DNA of 19,887 nt from JAGLYP01 sp034659435 (GTDB taxonomy: Bacteria > Patescibacteriota > Patescibacteriia > Patescibacteriales > UBA12075): assembly GCA_034659435.1 (NCBI GenBank), contig JAYEHJ010000034.1, forward strand, positions 1 to 19,887, in the 5' to 3' direction. The notes below the pieces were generated by a model that searched no databases, was not told the DNA's origin, and saw only the letters and a list, made by a program, of their open reading frames with translations. The translations under genes and the position numbers were made by a program. The first letter of the stretch is position 1, and every line of letters begins with the position of its first letter. This document shows positions 1 to 7,377 of the stretch, piece by piece.

Positions 1-166
1 CATTTCCACAAACATCTCCAAAATCAATTTCTTTATGAATATTGCTTGGATTAATTTTATCAAGCATTTTTTTCAGTCTTATTTTTTTGGGAAAATTATT
101 TTCTATAATTTTTATTGGCATTCTCACGCCAAAGCTATTGTCCCGTTTTTGTATTTTAGTTTCCAT
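1..166 (-). CDS. MazE-like antitoxin, internally shortened, partial
   Basis: This gene runs off the left edge of the window; 55 codons are visible from an ATG at 164-166. It starts METKIQKRDNSFGVRMP, close to the usual MazE/AbrB start (KxQKWGNSLxVRIPK). It ends KINPSNIHKEIDFGDVCGN, close to the usual MazE tail that wraps the MazF toxin. Between these parts, the roughly 25 residues that normally complete the AbrB swapped-hairpin DNA-binding fold are missing: residue 25 runs almost directly into the tail. The conserved WG of the N-terminal motif is RD here. A working MazE would bind DNA as a dimer and neutralise a MazF RNase encoded just downstream, outside the window. My reading is an antitoxin remnant that may still bind toxin but probably not DNA. 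A sequencing or assembly deletion is the alternative. Confidence 0.6.
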   Translation of the reverse strand, partial: METKIQKRDNSFGVRMPIKIIENNFPKKIRLKKMLDKINPSNIHKEIDFGDVCGN

Positions 167-220
167 AAATTTTAAGTATATACATTAAAAAATAATTTAT
201 TAACATATTGCTTCGCGCGT

Positions 221-838
221 CTATATCCCAACAATCAAGCGGAATAAAAAATTTATTATCGGGATAATTAAATTAAACGCGAAAATTATAAAAAACATCA
301 CTAAAATCATGCCGTATCTTTCCAGTTTCATATAGCTATTTCGCGCTTCCACGGGCAAAAACGGCATAAGTACTTTTGAACCGTCAAGGGGCGGAATCGG
401 CACTAAATTAAAAATCATCAAGAGCAAATTTATCTGCACAATAATCGCCAATAATGTAATTAGCATAATATTATCCCCTAGCGGCGCAAAACGTAAAACA
501 AAACCGAAAAACAAAGCGGTAATCAGGTTTGCCGCGGGTCCGGCAATGGCTACTTTCGCGATGCCGTATTTTTGATCTTTAAGATTATACGGATTAAAAG
601 GCACCGGCTTTGCCCAGCCGAACACAAAAGGAGAGCCTGTTATCACCAATAAAAAAGGCAAAAGTAAAGATCCGAAAAAATCAAGATGCACAATCGGATT
701 CATTGTCAATCTTCCGGCATCCTTGGCTGTGCTATCCCCAAGCCTGTCAGCCATCCAGCCATGCATATATTCATGAATAACAGCGGAAAAAATTAAAACC
801 ACTACTTGAAATATTATAATGTTAATTGAAATATCCAT
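221..838 (-). CDS. M50-family site-2 protease (membrane metalloprotease)
   Basis: This is a 205-residue polytopic membrane protein. It carries the zinc-protease motif HEYMH at residues 22-26 in the first hydrophobic segment and the third-ligand motif NLVPIPPLDG at 144-153, with Asp152 as the likely ligand. It also has the family signatures GRLTMNP (42-48), FGWAKPVPFNP (73-83) and AGPAANL (99-105). These place it in the short, PDZ-less site-2 protease group (YwhC-like), which cuts peptide bonds inside the membrane, often to release regulators or clear membrane fragments. The length is normal for this group and both catalytic motifs are intact. It starts at an ATG with no clear Shine-Dalgarno sequence and ends in TAG. 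Its substrate cannot be inferred; the neighbours give no specific clue. Confidence 0.93.
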   Translation of the reverse strand: MDISINIIIFQVVVLIFSAVIHEYMHGWMADRLGDSTAKDAGRLTMNPIVHLDFFGSLLLPFLLVITGSPFVFGWAKPVPFNPYNLKDQKYGIAKVAIAGPAANLITALFFGFVLRFAPLGDNIMLITLLAIIVQINLLLMIFNLVPIPPLDGSKVLMPFLPVEARNSYMKLERYGMILVMFFIIFAFNLIIPIINFLFRLIVGI

Positions 839-860
839 ATTTCAATAATGATAACACGCC

Positions 861-889
861 TTGCTTTTTTTGGCAAAATATGATATTAT
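861..889 (+). promoter_or_regulatory. Sigma70-type promoter of rpmB
   Basis: The -35-like TTGCTT (861-866) and -10-like TATTAT (884-889) are separated by exactly 17 bases and lie between the divergent site-2 protease and rpmB. Transcription would start near 896, giving a leader of about 60 nt that contains the two hairpins at 898-928. The call rests on sequence match only. Confidence 0.55.
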
Positions 890-897
890 AAAATTTG

Positions 898-928
898 TCA
901 GCCCAAGGCTGATCCGCCTCGGGCGGAT
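898..928 (+). repeat. Double-hairpin palindromic repeat in the rpmB leader
   Basis: Two adjoining perfect stems are visible. TCAGCC-CAA-GGCTGA (898-912) is a 6-bp stem with a 3-nt loop. ATCCGCC-TCG-GGCGGAT (912-928) is a 7-bp stem with a 3-nt loop. The GC-rich pair stands out in AT-rich surroundings and looks like a REP-type repeat rather than a gene-specific leader. It lies between the predicted transcription start and the rpmB start codon, so it would be part of the 5' UTR. No U-tract follows, so it is not a typical terminator. Confidence 0.6.
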
Positions 929-956
929 AATTAAATAAATTCAAGAAAATAAAGTT

Positions 957-1130
957 ATGGCAAAAAAATGCGATCTATGCGGACGCGGATCAACCAAAGG
1001 CGTGTCTCGCTCTCATTCAAATATTAAAACTCTAAGACGGCAAAATATTAATTTGCAATCAAAAAAAATTAACGGAAAAAAAGTGAATATCTGCGCAAAA
1101 TGCATTAAAACTGCCGCTAAAACAAAATAA
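957..1130 (+). CDS. rpmB: 50S ribosomal protein L28
   Basis: This is a 57-residue protein starting MAKKCDLCGRGSTKGVSRSHSN, the diagnostic start of bacterial L28, which binds 23S rRNA in the large subunit. Cys5 and Cys8 pair with Cys46 and Cys49 (ICAKC) to form the CxxC...CxxC zinc ribbon of the zinc-binding form. The protein is shorter than typical L28 (about 60-78 residues) because the C-terminal tail is reduced, which fits the streamlined ribosomal proteins of CPR bacteria. It is monocistronic: its own promoter lies at 861-889 and a strong terminator follows 15 bases after the TAA. Upstream of the ATG there is only a weak purine stretch. Confidence 0.95.
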   Translation: MAKKCDLCGRGSTKGVSRSHSNIKTLRRQNINLQSKKINGKKVNICAKCIKTAAKTK

Positions 1131-1145
1131 AACAATTTTGATTAC

Positions 1146-1175
1146 AAAAGCGCCAAATTGGCGCTTTTTTGTTTT
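1146..1175 (+). terminator. Intrinsic terminator after rpmB, possibly bidirectional
   Basis: AAAAGCGCCAA (1146-1156) and TTGGCGCTTTT (1158-1168) form a perfect 11-bp inverted repeat around one central A, followed by a T-rich tail to 1175. Read on the minus strand it also ends in TTTT, so it may also stop transcripts of the receiver/kinase operon arriving from the right. Confidence 0.85.
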
Positions 1176-1194
1176 GCGTAAAAATATCAAAATT

Positions 1195-1296
1195 TCACAT
1201 AAAATACAATAAAATAAAAATCACAAATAAAATACTGAATTCTATCGCAAAAATCTTTATAAAAGTAATTCCCATTTTATCCGGATTAACTAACAT
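1195..1296 (-). CDS. Possible small hydrophobic peptide
   Basis: This open frame of 33 codons (ATG at 1294-1296, TGA at 1195-1197) encodes MLVNPDKMGITFIKIF followed by an almost uninterrupted hydrophobic stretch that could form one transmembrane helix. It lies on the same strand as the receiver gene, 24 bases after its stop, and upstream of the terminator at 1146-1175, so it would be the last gene of the kinase/receiver operon. I do not recognise it. AT-rich DNA readily gives hydrophobic open frames by chance, there is no clear ribosome binding site, and its end would be the only TGA stop I checked here. If it is not real, 1176-1320 is plain AT-rich spacer. Confidence 0.2.
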   Translation of the reverse strand: MLVNPDKMGITFIKIFAIEFSILFVIFILLYFM

Positions 1297-1320
1297 AAAA
1301 AATATTAAAATTAATATATT

Positions 1321-1701
1321 CTATAAATTCAATTTGGCTTTAACCAGATTAACTATATCATCAAGCCGCCAATCGGTTTTTACTAAAAAATCATAAACTC
1401 TGAATTTCGTGGCCTCAGACACGCTATCGGAATCGCTTAAATTTGTAAGCATGATAATCGGCACTTCTCCTCCCCATTGCCTGCTCTTGCGAATTTTTTT
1501 CATAACCTCAATTCCTTCAATTTTCGGCATAATAATATCAAGCATAACCAAATCCGGTTTTTTGTCAAACGCCTTGACAAGCGCTTCCTCGCCGTCTTTA
1601 GCTTCCAAAACATTAAAGCCGGCGCCAATAAATTTTTTAGATAAAGCCGCAAGCATTGCCGCTTCATCCTCCGCGATTAAAATTGTTTTTTTATTTGTCA
1701 T
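1321..1701 (-). CDS. Stand-alone response regulator (receiver domain)
   Basis: The 126 residues form a single CheY-like receiver domain with no output domain. The acidic pair Glu11-Asp12 binds Mg, Asp55 in LVMLDIIMP is the phosphoacceptor, Thr86 in IIMLTN is the switch residue and Lys108 in DFLVKTDW is the conserved lysine, so all functional residues are present. It follows the histidine kinase by 22 bases on the same strand and is almost certainly its partner. With no DNA-binding or enzymatic output it must signal by protein-protein contact, or pass phosphate on, as CheY or Spo0F does. The stop is TAG. Confidence 0.95.
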   Translation of the reverse strand: MTNKKTILIAEDEAAMLAALSKKFIGAGFNVLEAKDGEEALVKAFDKKPDLVMLDIIMPKIEGIEVMKKIRKSRQWGGEVPIIMLTNLSDSDSVSEATKFRVYDFLVKTDWRLDDIVNLVKAKLNL

Positions 1702-1723
1702 ATTTAAAATATATTAAAATATA

Positions 1724-2845
1724 TTAGCTTGATAATTTTTTAGTTCCTGCTTTTCTTTTCATGCCTTTAAGCGGAATAGTTATAAAAAAGGTTGTGCCAT
1801 TGCTATTTTGATCAATTGATTTTTTATTTTTTTTGCCTAAAAATTCCAAACTTGGCGATTGAAACCAAATCTTTCCGCCGGATTTCTCTATGATTGCTTT
1901 TACAATATAAAGGCCCAATCCGGTTCCGACTGATTCAATTTTTCTAACGTTATCCGCCCTGAATAACTTGGTAAAAATTTGCGGCTGCTGCTCCCTTGGT
2001 ATTCCGCAGCCATTATCTGAAATTTTTATATAAACATCAGTTTTGGTTTTTTTTATCTCAATTCTGATTACTCCTTTTTTAGGCGCGTATTTAGCCGCGT
2101 TAGAAATTAAATTTTCAAAAACCGTTTTTGTCAGGCGCGGATCCAAGTTTATAATCGGCAATTCATGGTAAAATCTTTCCAGCTTAATTTTCTTCTCATC
2201 AATCTCCGGTAAAAACTTCTGTATGGCAATATCTACTTTTTTGATAATATCAGTCGGCTCAGGTTCAATGGAAAATGTGCCGACATCAATACGCGACACA
2301 TCCAGCAAAGCGTTTACCAATTCAATCAATCTTTCATTACTGACATAAACTTCTTTTAAATATTTTTTCTGCTCTTTGCTGATATCGCCGGCGTCGCCGG
2401 CGATTAAAAAATCCACATACCATTTAATTATTGACAAAGGCGTTCTTAGTTGATGAGATGCCAAGGCAACAAAATCGGTTTTCGCGCGGCTAATCTCTTT
2501 GTGCTTGCTTACGTCTTGCGCTATGCCGGTCTGCAAACGAGACACTAATTCATTCAAGGCGTTTTTTAACTGCCCGATTTCATCTTTTTCTGTAATTGTA
2601 AATTTTTTGCTTAAATTACCAGCCGCCATTTCCTCTATGCGATAAACAAGTTTAATGATTTTTTTGGAAAAACGCCAGCTTATTAAATACGCTGTTAAAA
2701 AAGAAAACAAATAAACAACCGCTCCCAAAATCAAAACTTGCTGCAAAGAATCTTTAATTACAAAAACCGCGATCACAATAAAAATCGTGGCAAATCCGGC
2801 TAAAATTAATAATATTTTATCTGAAAAATTTATTTTCATTTTCAT
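1724..2845 (-). CDS. Membrane sensor histidine kinase (HAMP-HisKA-HATPase)
   Basis: In this 373-residue kinase two transmembrane helices (about 11-31 and 37-57) are joined by only a few residues, so there is no extracellular sensor domain. A HAMP linker (about 58-110) is followed by the dimerisation/phosphoacceptor helix with FVALASHQLRTPLS (His131 phosphorylated). The ATPase domain has the N box ENLISNAAKYAP, the G1 box DNGCGIP and the G2 box GTGLGLYIV. It should autophosphorylate and pass phosphate to the adjacent receiver. With no external domain it may sense membrane state or a partner protein. The GC-rich palindromic stretch near 2385-2405 encodes the AGDAGD segment common in this kinase group, so I do not treat it as an insertion. 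It begins 25 bases after the Fic gene ends. Confidence 0.95.
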   Translation of the reverse strand: MKMKINFSDKILLILAGFATIFIVIAVFVIKDSLQQVLILGAVVYLFSFLTAYLISWRFSKKIIKLVYRIEEMAAGNLSKKFTITEKDEIGQLKNALNELVSRLQTGIAQDVSKHKEISRAKTDFVALASHQLRTPLSIIKWYVDFLIAGDAGDISKEQKKYLKEVYVSNERLIELVNALLDVSRIDVGTFSIEPEPTDIIKKVDIAIQKFLPEIDEKKIKLERFYHELPIINLDPRLTKTVFENLISNAAKYAPKKGVIRIEIKKTKTDVYIKISDNGCGIPREQQPQIFTKLFRADNVRKIESVGTGLGLYIVKAIIEKSGGKIWFQSPSLEFLGKKNKKSIDQNSNGTTFFITIPLKGMKRKAGTKKLSS

Positions 2846-2870
2846 CTGAATAATTTAATAAAATTTACAG

Positions 2871-3800
2871 CTATTTAAGAAGTTTAATATAATCATCCAC
2901 TGCTTTTTTTGAAGAATACCAATTTCTTTCTTTTTTAACAGCCTCTAATTTATTATTTATCGCTAATTTTTTTAAGTAAGCAGGAGAATAATTACAATAT
3001 TTTGACAGTTCCGCAAGAGTCAATAATTTATCTTCCTTTTTTTTTGATGGCTTTAACATATCCAAATATATATTTAAACTCCTTATAGCGCTTTGCGCTA
3101 AAAATTCGCATAAATTTTTATAATCCCCATTGTCTGCTTCAGACAAAACTCTATAATATCTTCTTCTGTCATTTTTTAAAATTATTGCCATTGGATACCC
3201 CGCGTTCATAATTAAAATATTCATTATTATTCTTGAAGCCCTGCCATTGCCGTCCCAAAATGGATGTATGGCAACTAATTTATGATGAAGTATGGCTGAT
3301 AATTCAACAATATGATAATTATTCTTTTCTTTTTTTATCCATTTTATTAATTTTTCCATTTCTCCAGGCACCTCAAATCCGGAAGGAGGCTTATGATCGC
3401 TTCCCGATATAAACACATCACCGTTCCTGTATATTCCCGCAATTTCACTATCTGCTTCTTTAACCGCCAAAGAGTGAATTTGTTTTATTAAATATTCTGA
3501 AATAGTATTTTTTTTATTAATATCAATAAGTTCATACAAAAAATCCAATGCTTCTTTATGATTTTTTACCTCTAAATGCTCCTTTAATGATTTTCCTTTA
3601 ATTGTTAAACCCTCGCTTATTATCCAAAAAGTTTCTTTTTTAGTTAATGTGTTTCCTTCAATGGCATTGGAATTATAAGTCATTTCAATCTGAAAATTTT
3701 CTCTTATTTTATTTAAGAGAGTCTTATTAATCGGCCGCAGTTTATTTAACGCGCCTAATTTTTCTTTTAATAAATTTTTAGTTTTTTGTGACAAATACAT
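2871..3800 (-). CDS. Fic-domain protein with C-terminal HTH
   Basis: The 309 residues contain the complete Fic active-site motif HPFWDGNGRASR (179-190) with catalytic His179. Fic enzymes normally transfer AMP from ATP onto hydroxyl side chains of target proteins. The N-terminal part contains SNAIEG (44-49), matching the inhibitory motif S/TxxxEG; Glu48 would block productive ATP binding, as in autoinhibited class II Fic proteins. The last ~50 residues (from about 258, LLTLAELSKYCNYSPAYLKKL) look like a small helix-turn-helix of the kind used to bind operators. The gene begins just after a palindrome that overlaps its likely promoter, so self-regulation is plausible. The kinase and receiver follow on the same strand; a functional link is inference from position only. 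Confidence 0.93.
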   Translation of the reverse strand: MYLSQKTKNLLKEKLGALNKLRPINKTLLNKIRENFQIEMTYNSNAIEGNTLTKKETFWIISEGLTIKGKSLKEHLEVKNHKEALDFLYELIDINKKNTISEYLIKQIHSLAVKEADSEIAGIYRNGDVFISGSDHKPPSGFEVPGEMEKLIKWIKKEKNNYHIVELSAILHHKLVAIHPFWDGNGRASRIIMNILIMNAGYPMAIILKNDRRRYYRVLSEADNGDYKNLCEFLAQSAIRSLNIYLDMLKPSKKKEDKLLTLAELSKYCNYSPAYLKKLAINNKLEAVKKERNWYSSKKAVDDYIKLLK

Positions 3801-3814
3801 AAATTTAATACAGG

Positions 3815-3861
3815 TACGATAGTAATATAACTATCGTATCGTACCCTTGGTGTTTTGTCAA
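3815..3861 (-). promoter_or_regulatory. Fic-operon promoter overlapping a palindromic operator
   Basis: On the minus strand TTGACA (3856-3861) is a perfect -35 box. Seventeen bases later TACGAT (3833-3838) is a fair -10. A perfect 9-bp inverted repeat, TACGATAGT (3815-3823) and ACTATCGTA (3830-3838) with a 6-bp spacer, covers the -10 box. An extra TCGTACC at 3839-3845 partly repeats the right half-site. The position fits a repressor-binding site; the HTH of the Fic protein is the obvious candidate ligand, by inference. Confidence 0.6.
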
Positions 3862-3892
3862 TACAGTGAGTCAACTATTTCTTTTGCTTGCT

Positions 3893-5272
3893 TTATAAAA
3901 AATTTTTAACAATCTCATCCAATTTATTTTGTTTTTTTATTTGTAAATTTTTGCAGCTAACAGCCATATCTGGAATAATCGCGGTTTTAAAGCCGAGCTT
4001 TTCCGCTTCTTTCAGGCGCTCTTTTAATTTTCCGACTTTCCTGATTTCTCCGCCCAAACCGACTTCGCCTATTACGACTGTTTTTTTATCAATGACTTGG
4101 TTTAAAAGCGATGATGCAATCGCCAAACAAACCGCCAAATCCAAACTCGGATCGCTCACTTTCAAACCGCCGGCGATATTTAAAATCACGTCCTGATTGG
4201 TTAAATTTATATTGGCGCGCTTTGTTAATACAGATGCCAAAACCTGCAAACGATTCAAGTCAAATCCGGATGACTTGCGTTGCGGGTATCCGAAAACCGT
4301 TTTTGTGACAAGTGCTTGTACTTCAACTAAAAACGGCCGCGTACCCTCCATTATCACGCCGACAACAGAGCCTGATATTGCCAGCGCTTTATCATCCAAA
4401 AAAACCGCGGAAGGATTGCTTACTTCTTTAAAGCCTTGTCCTGTCATTTCAAAAACGCCCAGTTCATCAACCGAGCCAAAACGATTTTTTGAAGCCCTGA
4501 GCATGCGGTAATCGTGTCCTGTTTGGCTTTCTAAATATAAAACCGCGTCAACAATATGCTCCAAAGATTTTGGTCCGGCAGCCGAACCGTCTTTGGTAAT
4601 ATGCCCTGTCAAAATTACCGCGATATTATTTTCCTTGGCTAATTCCAAAAATTTTATAGTACAAGCCCTTATCTGATTAATACCGCCGGCTTCGGATAAT
4701 ACTTCTGATGAATACATGGTTTGAATTGAATCCACCACAACTAAAACGGGCTTGTCCGCCATAGCTTCAGCGTCAGCAGGCTTATTACCCAGAATAGCCG
4801 GAATTATTTTTTCAACATCGGTTTCACTGATAAATCGCACGCCCTTAATATCGCATCGCAATCTTTCCAGCCTGTCTTTTACTTGAACAGACGACTCTTC
4901 ACCGCTGATATAAATTATATTTCCATATTTCCTTTTGTTAATCGCGTCTATCATCTGCGCCAACAAGGTTGATTTTCCAATTCCGGGCTCGCCTGCCAAA
5001 AGAAGCAAGGATCCCGGCACAACTCCGCCGCCCACTACTCTGTCTAATTCATTTATTCCGGTAGCCATTCTCGTTAAATTTTGCGATTTTATTTCTTCCA
5101 AATTCACTATCTTGGCGCAAGCTGATATATGTTTTTGCTTTTCTTGTTTTTCTCCGATAAATTGCTCGCTTAAAGTCCCCCAAGAACCGCACTCTAAACA
5201 GCGCCCAATCCATTTTGAAGACTGCGCGCCGCATTTTGAGCATTCATAGATTGTTTTTGGGGATTTTGGCAT
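3893..5272 (-). CDS. radA: DNA repair ATPase RadA/Sms
   Basis: This full-length protein (459 residues) processes branched recombination intermediates. In order it has the four-cysteine zinc finger (C11, C14, C25, C28), the RecA-like core with Walker A GEPGIGKST (94-102) and Walker B-like VLVVVDSIQT, the RadA signature KNRFG (262-266), and a C-terminal Lon-like domain. All hallmark residues are intact. It is odd that between the conserved segments VEKIIPAIL and PVLVVVDSI there are about a dozen extra residues (GNKPADAEAMAD, 162-173) where most RadA proteins have a short link. The underlying DNA matches a repeat also found at 14454-14477, so this is probably a palindromic element inserted in frame in a surface loop. 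The ATG has no well-placed Shine-Dalgarno. Confidence 0.97.
   Translation of the reverse strand: MPKSPKTIYECSKCGAQSSKWIGRCLECGSWGTLSEQFIGEKQEKQKHISACAKIVNLEEIKSQNLTRMATGINELDRVVGGGVVPGSLLLLAGEPGIGKSTLLAQMIDAINKRKYGNIIYISGEESSVQVKDRLERLRCDIKGVRFISETDVEKIIPAILGNKPADAEAMADKPVLVVVDSIQTMYSSEVLSEAGGINQIRACTIKFLELAKENNIAVILTGHITKDGSAAGPKSLEHIVDAVLYLESQTGHDYRMLRASKNRFGSVDELGVFEMTGQGFKEVSNPSAVFLDDKALAISGSVVGVIMEGTRPFLVEVQALVTKTVFGYPQRKSSGFDLNRLQVLASVLTKRANINLTNQDVILNIAGGLKVSDPSLDLAVCLAIASSLLNQVIDKKTVVIGEVGLGGEIRKVGKLKERLKEAEKLGFKTAIIPDMAVSCKNLQIKKQNKLDEIVKNFL
4749..4772 (-). repeat. In-frame palindromic repeat within radA
   Basis: This 24-base segment differs at only three positions from 14454-14477. 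On the minus strand it includes GAAGCTATGGCGGACAAGCC. It is read as AEAMADKP (residues 168-175) in RadA and, in the same frame, as AKAMEDKP in the T4SS protein at 13955-15322. The two proteins are otherwise unrelated, so shared DNA rather than shared ancestry explains the match. It lies in the extra loop just before the Walker B strand. Confidence 0.65.
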
Positions 5273-5337
5273 TTTTTGACTTTTAGCTTTCCTTTTTTAA
5301 CATATCCATTTTTTTATTCTTCGTGATTATCTTTGTA

Positions 5338-6078
5338 TTATTCAACACTAAAATCTTCTGTCCAGTCTTTTTTTGTCCACTGCTTAAAATCTTTTAACGC
5401 GCCATTAAGACGCGGATTGTCCGGATCGTTTGCTATCATTTCTCTAATTCTTTTATCATATTCAATTGTTTTTTTATTCACGCCTTCTTTCGCGCCATCA
5501 ATAGTCCCCTCAAACATATCTTTTACACCACTAGCTGTAGACTTGTATTCTTCCTCTTTCAGTTTCTCATTTTCATTGCCCAGCTGCGCGTAATTGTTTT
5601 CAGCTTGCGCAGAAGCATGTTTAATTGCCTCACTGGCAAGTGTTTGATTATCGTATTTGTCTACATTCTGTTTTAGCCAGCCAGCAATATATTCCGCGAC
5701 CTTTCCGTTGATTTCTAATGTTTTTTCAGAACGTTCTTCTTTTTGAATTTCTGAAAGCATGGCGCATATTCTTCCCTCTACTCCGTTCCAATCTATGTTC
5801 GGAGATTCTAAATGGTAAAGAAGGTCTTTTTTACACAATTCTGTTGATGAAATTTTATTGATTTCATTGGCTGTATCGGCAATTTCTTTATTATCCTGTT
5901 TTTCTTGTTTTGATTTTTTCATTTCTAATTGTTTGTTTTGTTCGGCTTGGTATTCTTCCGTAGTTTCATCAATGCGCATAGCTCGACTGCTAAGCTCTTT
6001 GTCAATTTCCTCTTGATTTATCTCAGGAACATTTGGTGTTGTTTCTTGTGGCTTAATAAAATTTTCTTTTTTGTTCAT
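5338..6078 (-). CDS. Hypothetical soluble, highly charged protein
   Basis: I do not recognise this 246-residue protein. It is rich in Glu, Lys, Asn and Gln, has no signal peptide or membrane helix, and its first ~75 residues look helical or disordered (many EE, KQ and KK runs). The central region (ELCKKDLLYHLESPNIDWNG onwards) looks like a folded helical domain, and a charged tail ends DWTEDFSVE. Its proline- and glutamate-rich opening resembles in style, though not in detectable sequence, the openings of the two methyltransferase-like proteins downstream in the window. All three may be accessory genes of one island. It starts from an ATG without a clear Shine-Dalgarno. The 148 bases between it and the next gene are AT-rich with no clear signal. 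Confidence 0.7.
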   Translation of the reverse strand: MNKKENFIKPQETTPNVPEINQEEIDKELSSRAMRIDETTEEYQAEQNKQLEMKKSKQEKQDNKEIADTANEINKISSTELCKKDLLYHLESPNIDWNGVEGRICAMLSEIQKEERSEKTLEINGKVAEYIAGWLKQNVDKYDNQTLASEAIKHASAQAENNYAQLGNENEKLKEEEYKSTASGVKDMFEGTIDGAKEGVNKKTIEYDKRIREMIANDPDNPRLNGALKDFKQWTKKDWTEDFSVE

Positions 6079-6226
6079 ATGTTTAGTTTAATTATAAAAA
6101 AAATTAATTTATTCTTCATAACATCTTTATTTGTGACTACCCACCCTCTCTAAATAATACTCATATTAGCTAAAATTTTAACCCCATGTTTAAAGTTCAT
6201 TTTAAAAACTTTACTAACATTAAATA

Positions 6227-7237
6227 TTATTTAGCAAAAAAACCTGAATAGTTACAATTTTTTATACTTGTATTCTTTTTGTAAAGAATTAATCCATTTC
6301 TACCGGCAGATTTGTATAAAGAAACTTCGTATTTATTATCAGAACAGATAGTCCTTATAGATTCTGCTAATGCAGTTTTACAAGCTTCAAATTGTTCATC
6401 ACTTGTTCCTCTGCCAACGTCAAGCGGCCAAATTCTCGCTGTACCGCCTTGTTTTAATAAACCATCAATGTTGAATATAAGTTGTTTAATTTCTTGAGGA
6501 TCGCCTACATAAGATGGGACAGAATATTCAGCCCAAATTTCATCGGCAGAGATATTTAGTGATTCTATTAAATTATCACTACAAGCATTGAGTGAAATAA
6601 CATGATCTGCGTCTTTCTCAGGATTTTCCACAAAAGGATCAATATTTAAAATATGGGCTGGATGAATATCATATTCTTCCAATTCTTTTTTTAGTTTGCT
6701 GCGCCCGCCACCAAACAGAATTATTTCTTTACCATTTAACATTCCTTTTGCTAATCCTCTTGTCTCTTCTGTATTGTATTGAAAAAAAAGAGTATTCCAA
6801 TAAGTTTCTCTTTTGGCGGATCCTTTGCCAGGTTGGATTTCAAAAAATTTTCTGCTACGTTGCGTGGTGTCAAAGCTATCACTGCTAAATTCATCGCCTT
6901 GAAGTTTGGAGTGCCCACCTATGCTATCAGAAACTGTTTTCAGTACTTCATCAATATTCTGTTTGGCGTTTCTATCATCATAAGAAAGTTTAGCATTTTC
7001 AGCTATAGCAGCTATCAAAGTTTTTATTTCTGGCGATAATTCTTCTTCCGTTGAACGAGATGGATCAAATAAAAGACCTTTTTCTTTTTCTAGTTTTTTT
7101 GTCACAGCATCTTCAGTACGATGTAAGTAAGCCGCTTGTGATTCGCCTTCATATCTTAATACTTCTAACGATGGTGGAATCTCTTTACTCTGCACTATTT
7201 TGGTGTCGGGTATATTTTTTGGTTGTTCCATGTTCAT
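6227..7237 (-). CDS. Methyltransferase-like Rossmann protein, paralogue 1
   Basis: The 336 residues divide into a charged helical N-terminal half and a C-terminal domain with a class I SAM-methyltransferase-like pattern. The glycine-rich loop LFGGGRS (174-180) is followed by NIDP (198-201), whose Asp would sit at the end of strand beta-2 and bind ribose; then come DEIWAEYSVPSY (232-243) and LLKQGGTARI (260-269), the usual pre-beta-5 signature. The same order of motifs occurs in the 387-residue protein at 7450-8613, so the two are paralogues with unrelated N-terminal halves. No target-recognition motif such as NPPY is present, so the substrate is unknown; loss of activity is possible. The upstream 80 bases are a repeat copy shared with the paralogue. 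Two in-frame ATGs (7237 and 7231) are possible starts. Confidence 0.75.
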   Translation of the reverse strand: MNMEQPKNIPDTKIVQSKEIPPSLEVLRYEGESQAAYLHRTEDAVTKKLEKEKGLLFDPSRSTEEELSPEIKTLIAAIAENAKLSYDDRNAKQNIDEVLKTVSDSIGGHSKLQGDEFSSDSFDTTQRSRKFFEIQPGKGSAKRETYWNTLFFQYNTEETRGLAKGMLNGKEIILFGGGRSKLKKELEEYDIHPAHILNIDPFVENPEKDADHVISLNACSDNLIESLNISADEIWAEYSVPSYVGDPQEIKQLIFNIDGLLKQGGTARIWPLDVGRGTSDEQFEACKTALAESIRTICSDNKYEVSLYKSAGRNGLILYKKNTSIKNCNYSGFFAK

Positions 7238-7250
7238 GTTCGCTTATTAA

Positions 7251-7330
7251 AAATAAATTTGTTCCGATTAAATTTACCCGATAGAGCAAAAAAATTTTTC
7301 ATTATGTCGTATAACATTTGCGTGTATGAG
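7251..7330 (-). repeat. Island repeat, copy A (upstream of paralogue 1)
   Basis: This is one of three copies of a ~75-80-bp repeat. It begins AAATAAATTTG in plus orientation and includes TTTTTCATTATGTCGTATAAC and GCGTGTATGAG. It lies immediately before the start of the 336-residue gene, so it would supply that gene's promoter/leader. It pairs as an inverted repeat with copy B (7378-7456) and is a direct repeat of copy C (8632-8708). Confidence 0.8.
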
Positions 7331-7377
7331 AAGTTGTGAAGTAATTTGGGCGGAAATTTTTGTAAAAAACCGCAACC

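Noticed and set aside
2385..2405. GC-rich near-palindrome in the histidine kinase gene
   Set aside because: It encodes the AGDAGD stretch usual in this kinase group after the phosphoacceptor helix, so it is ordinary coding sequence rather than an insertion.
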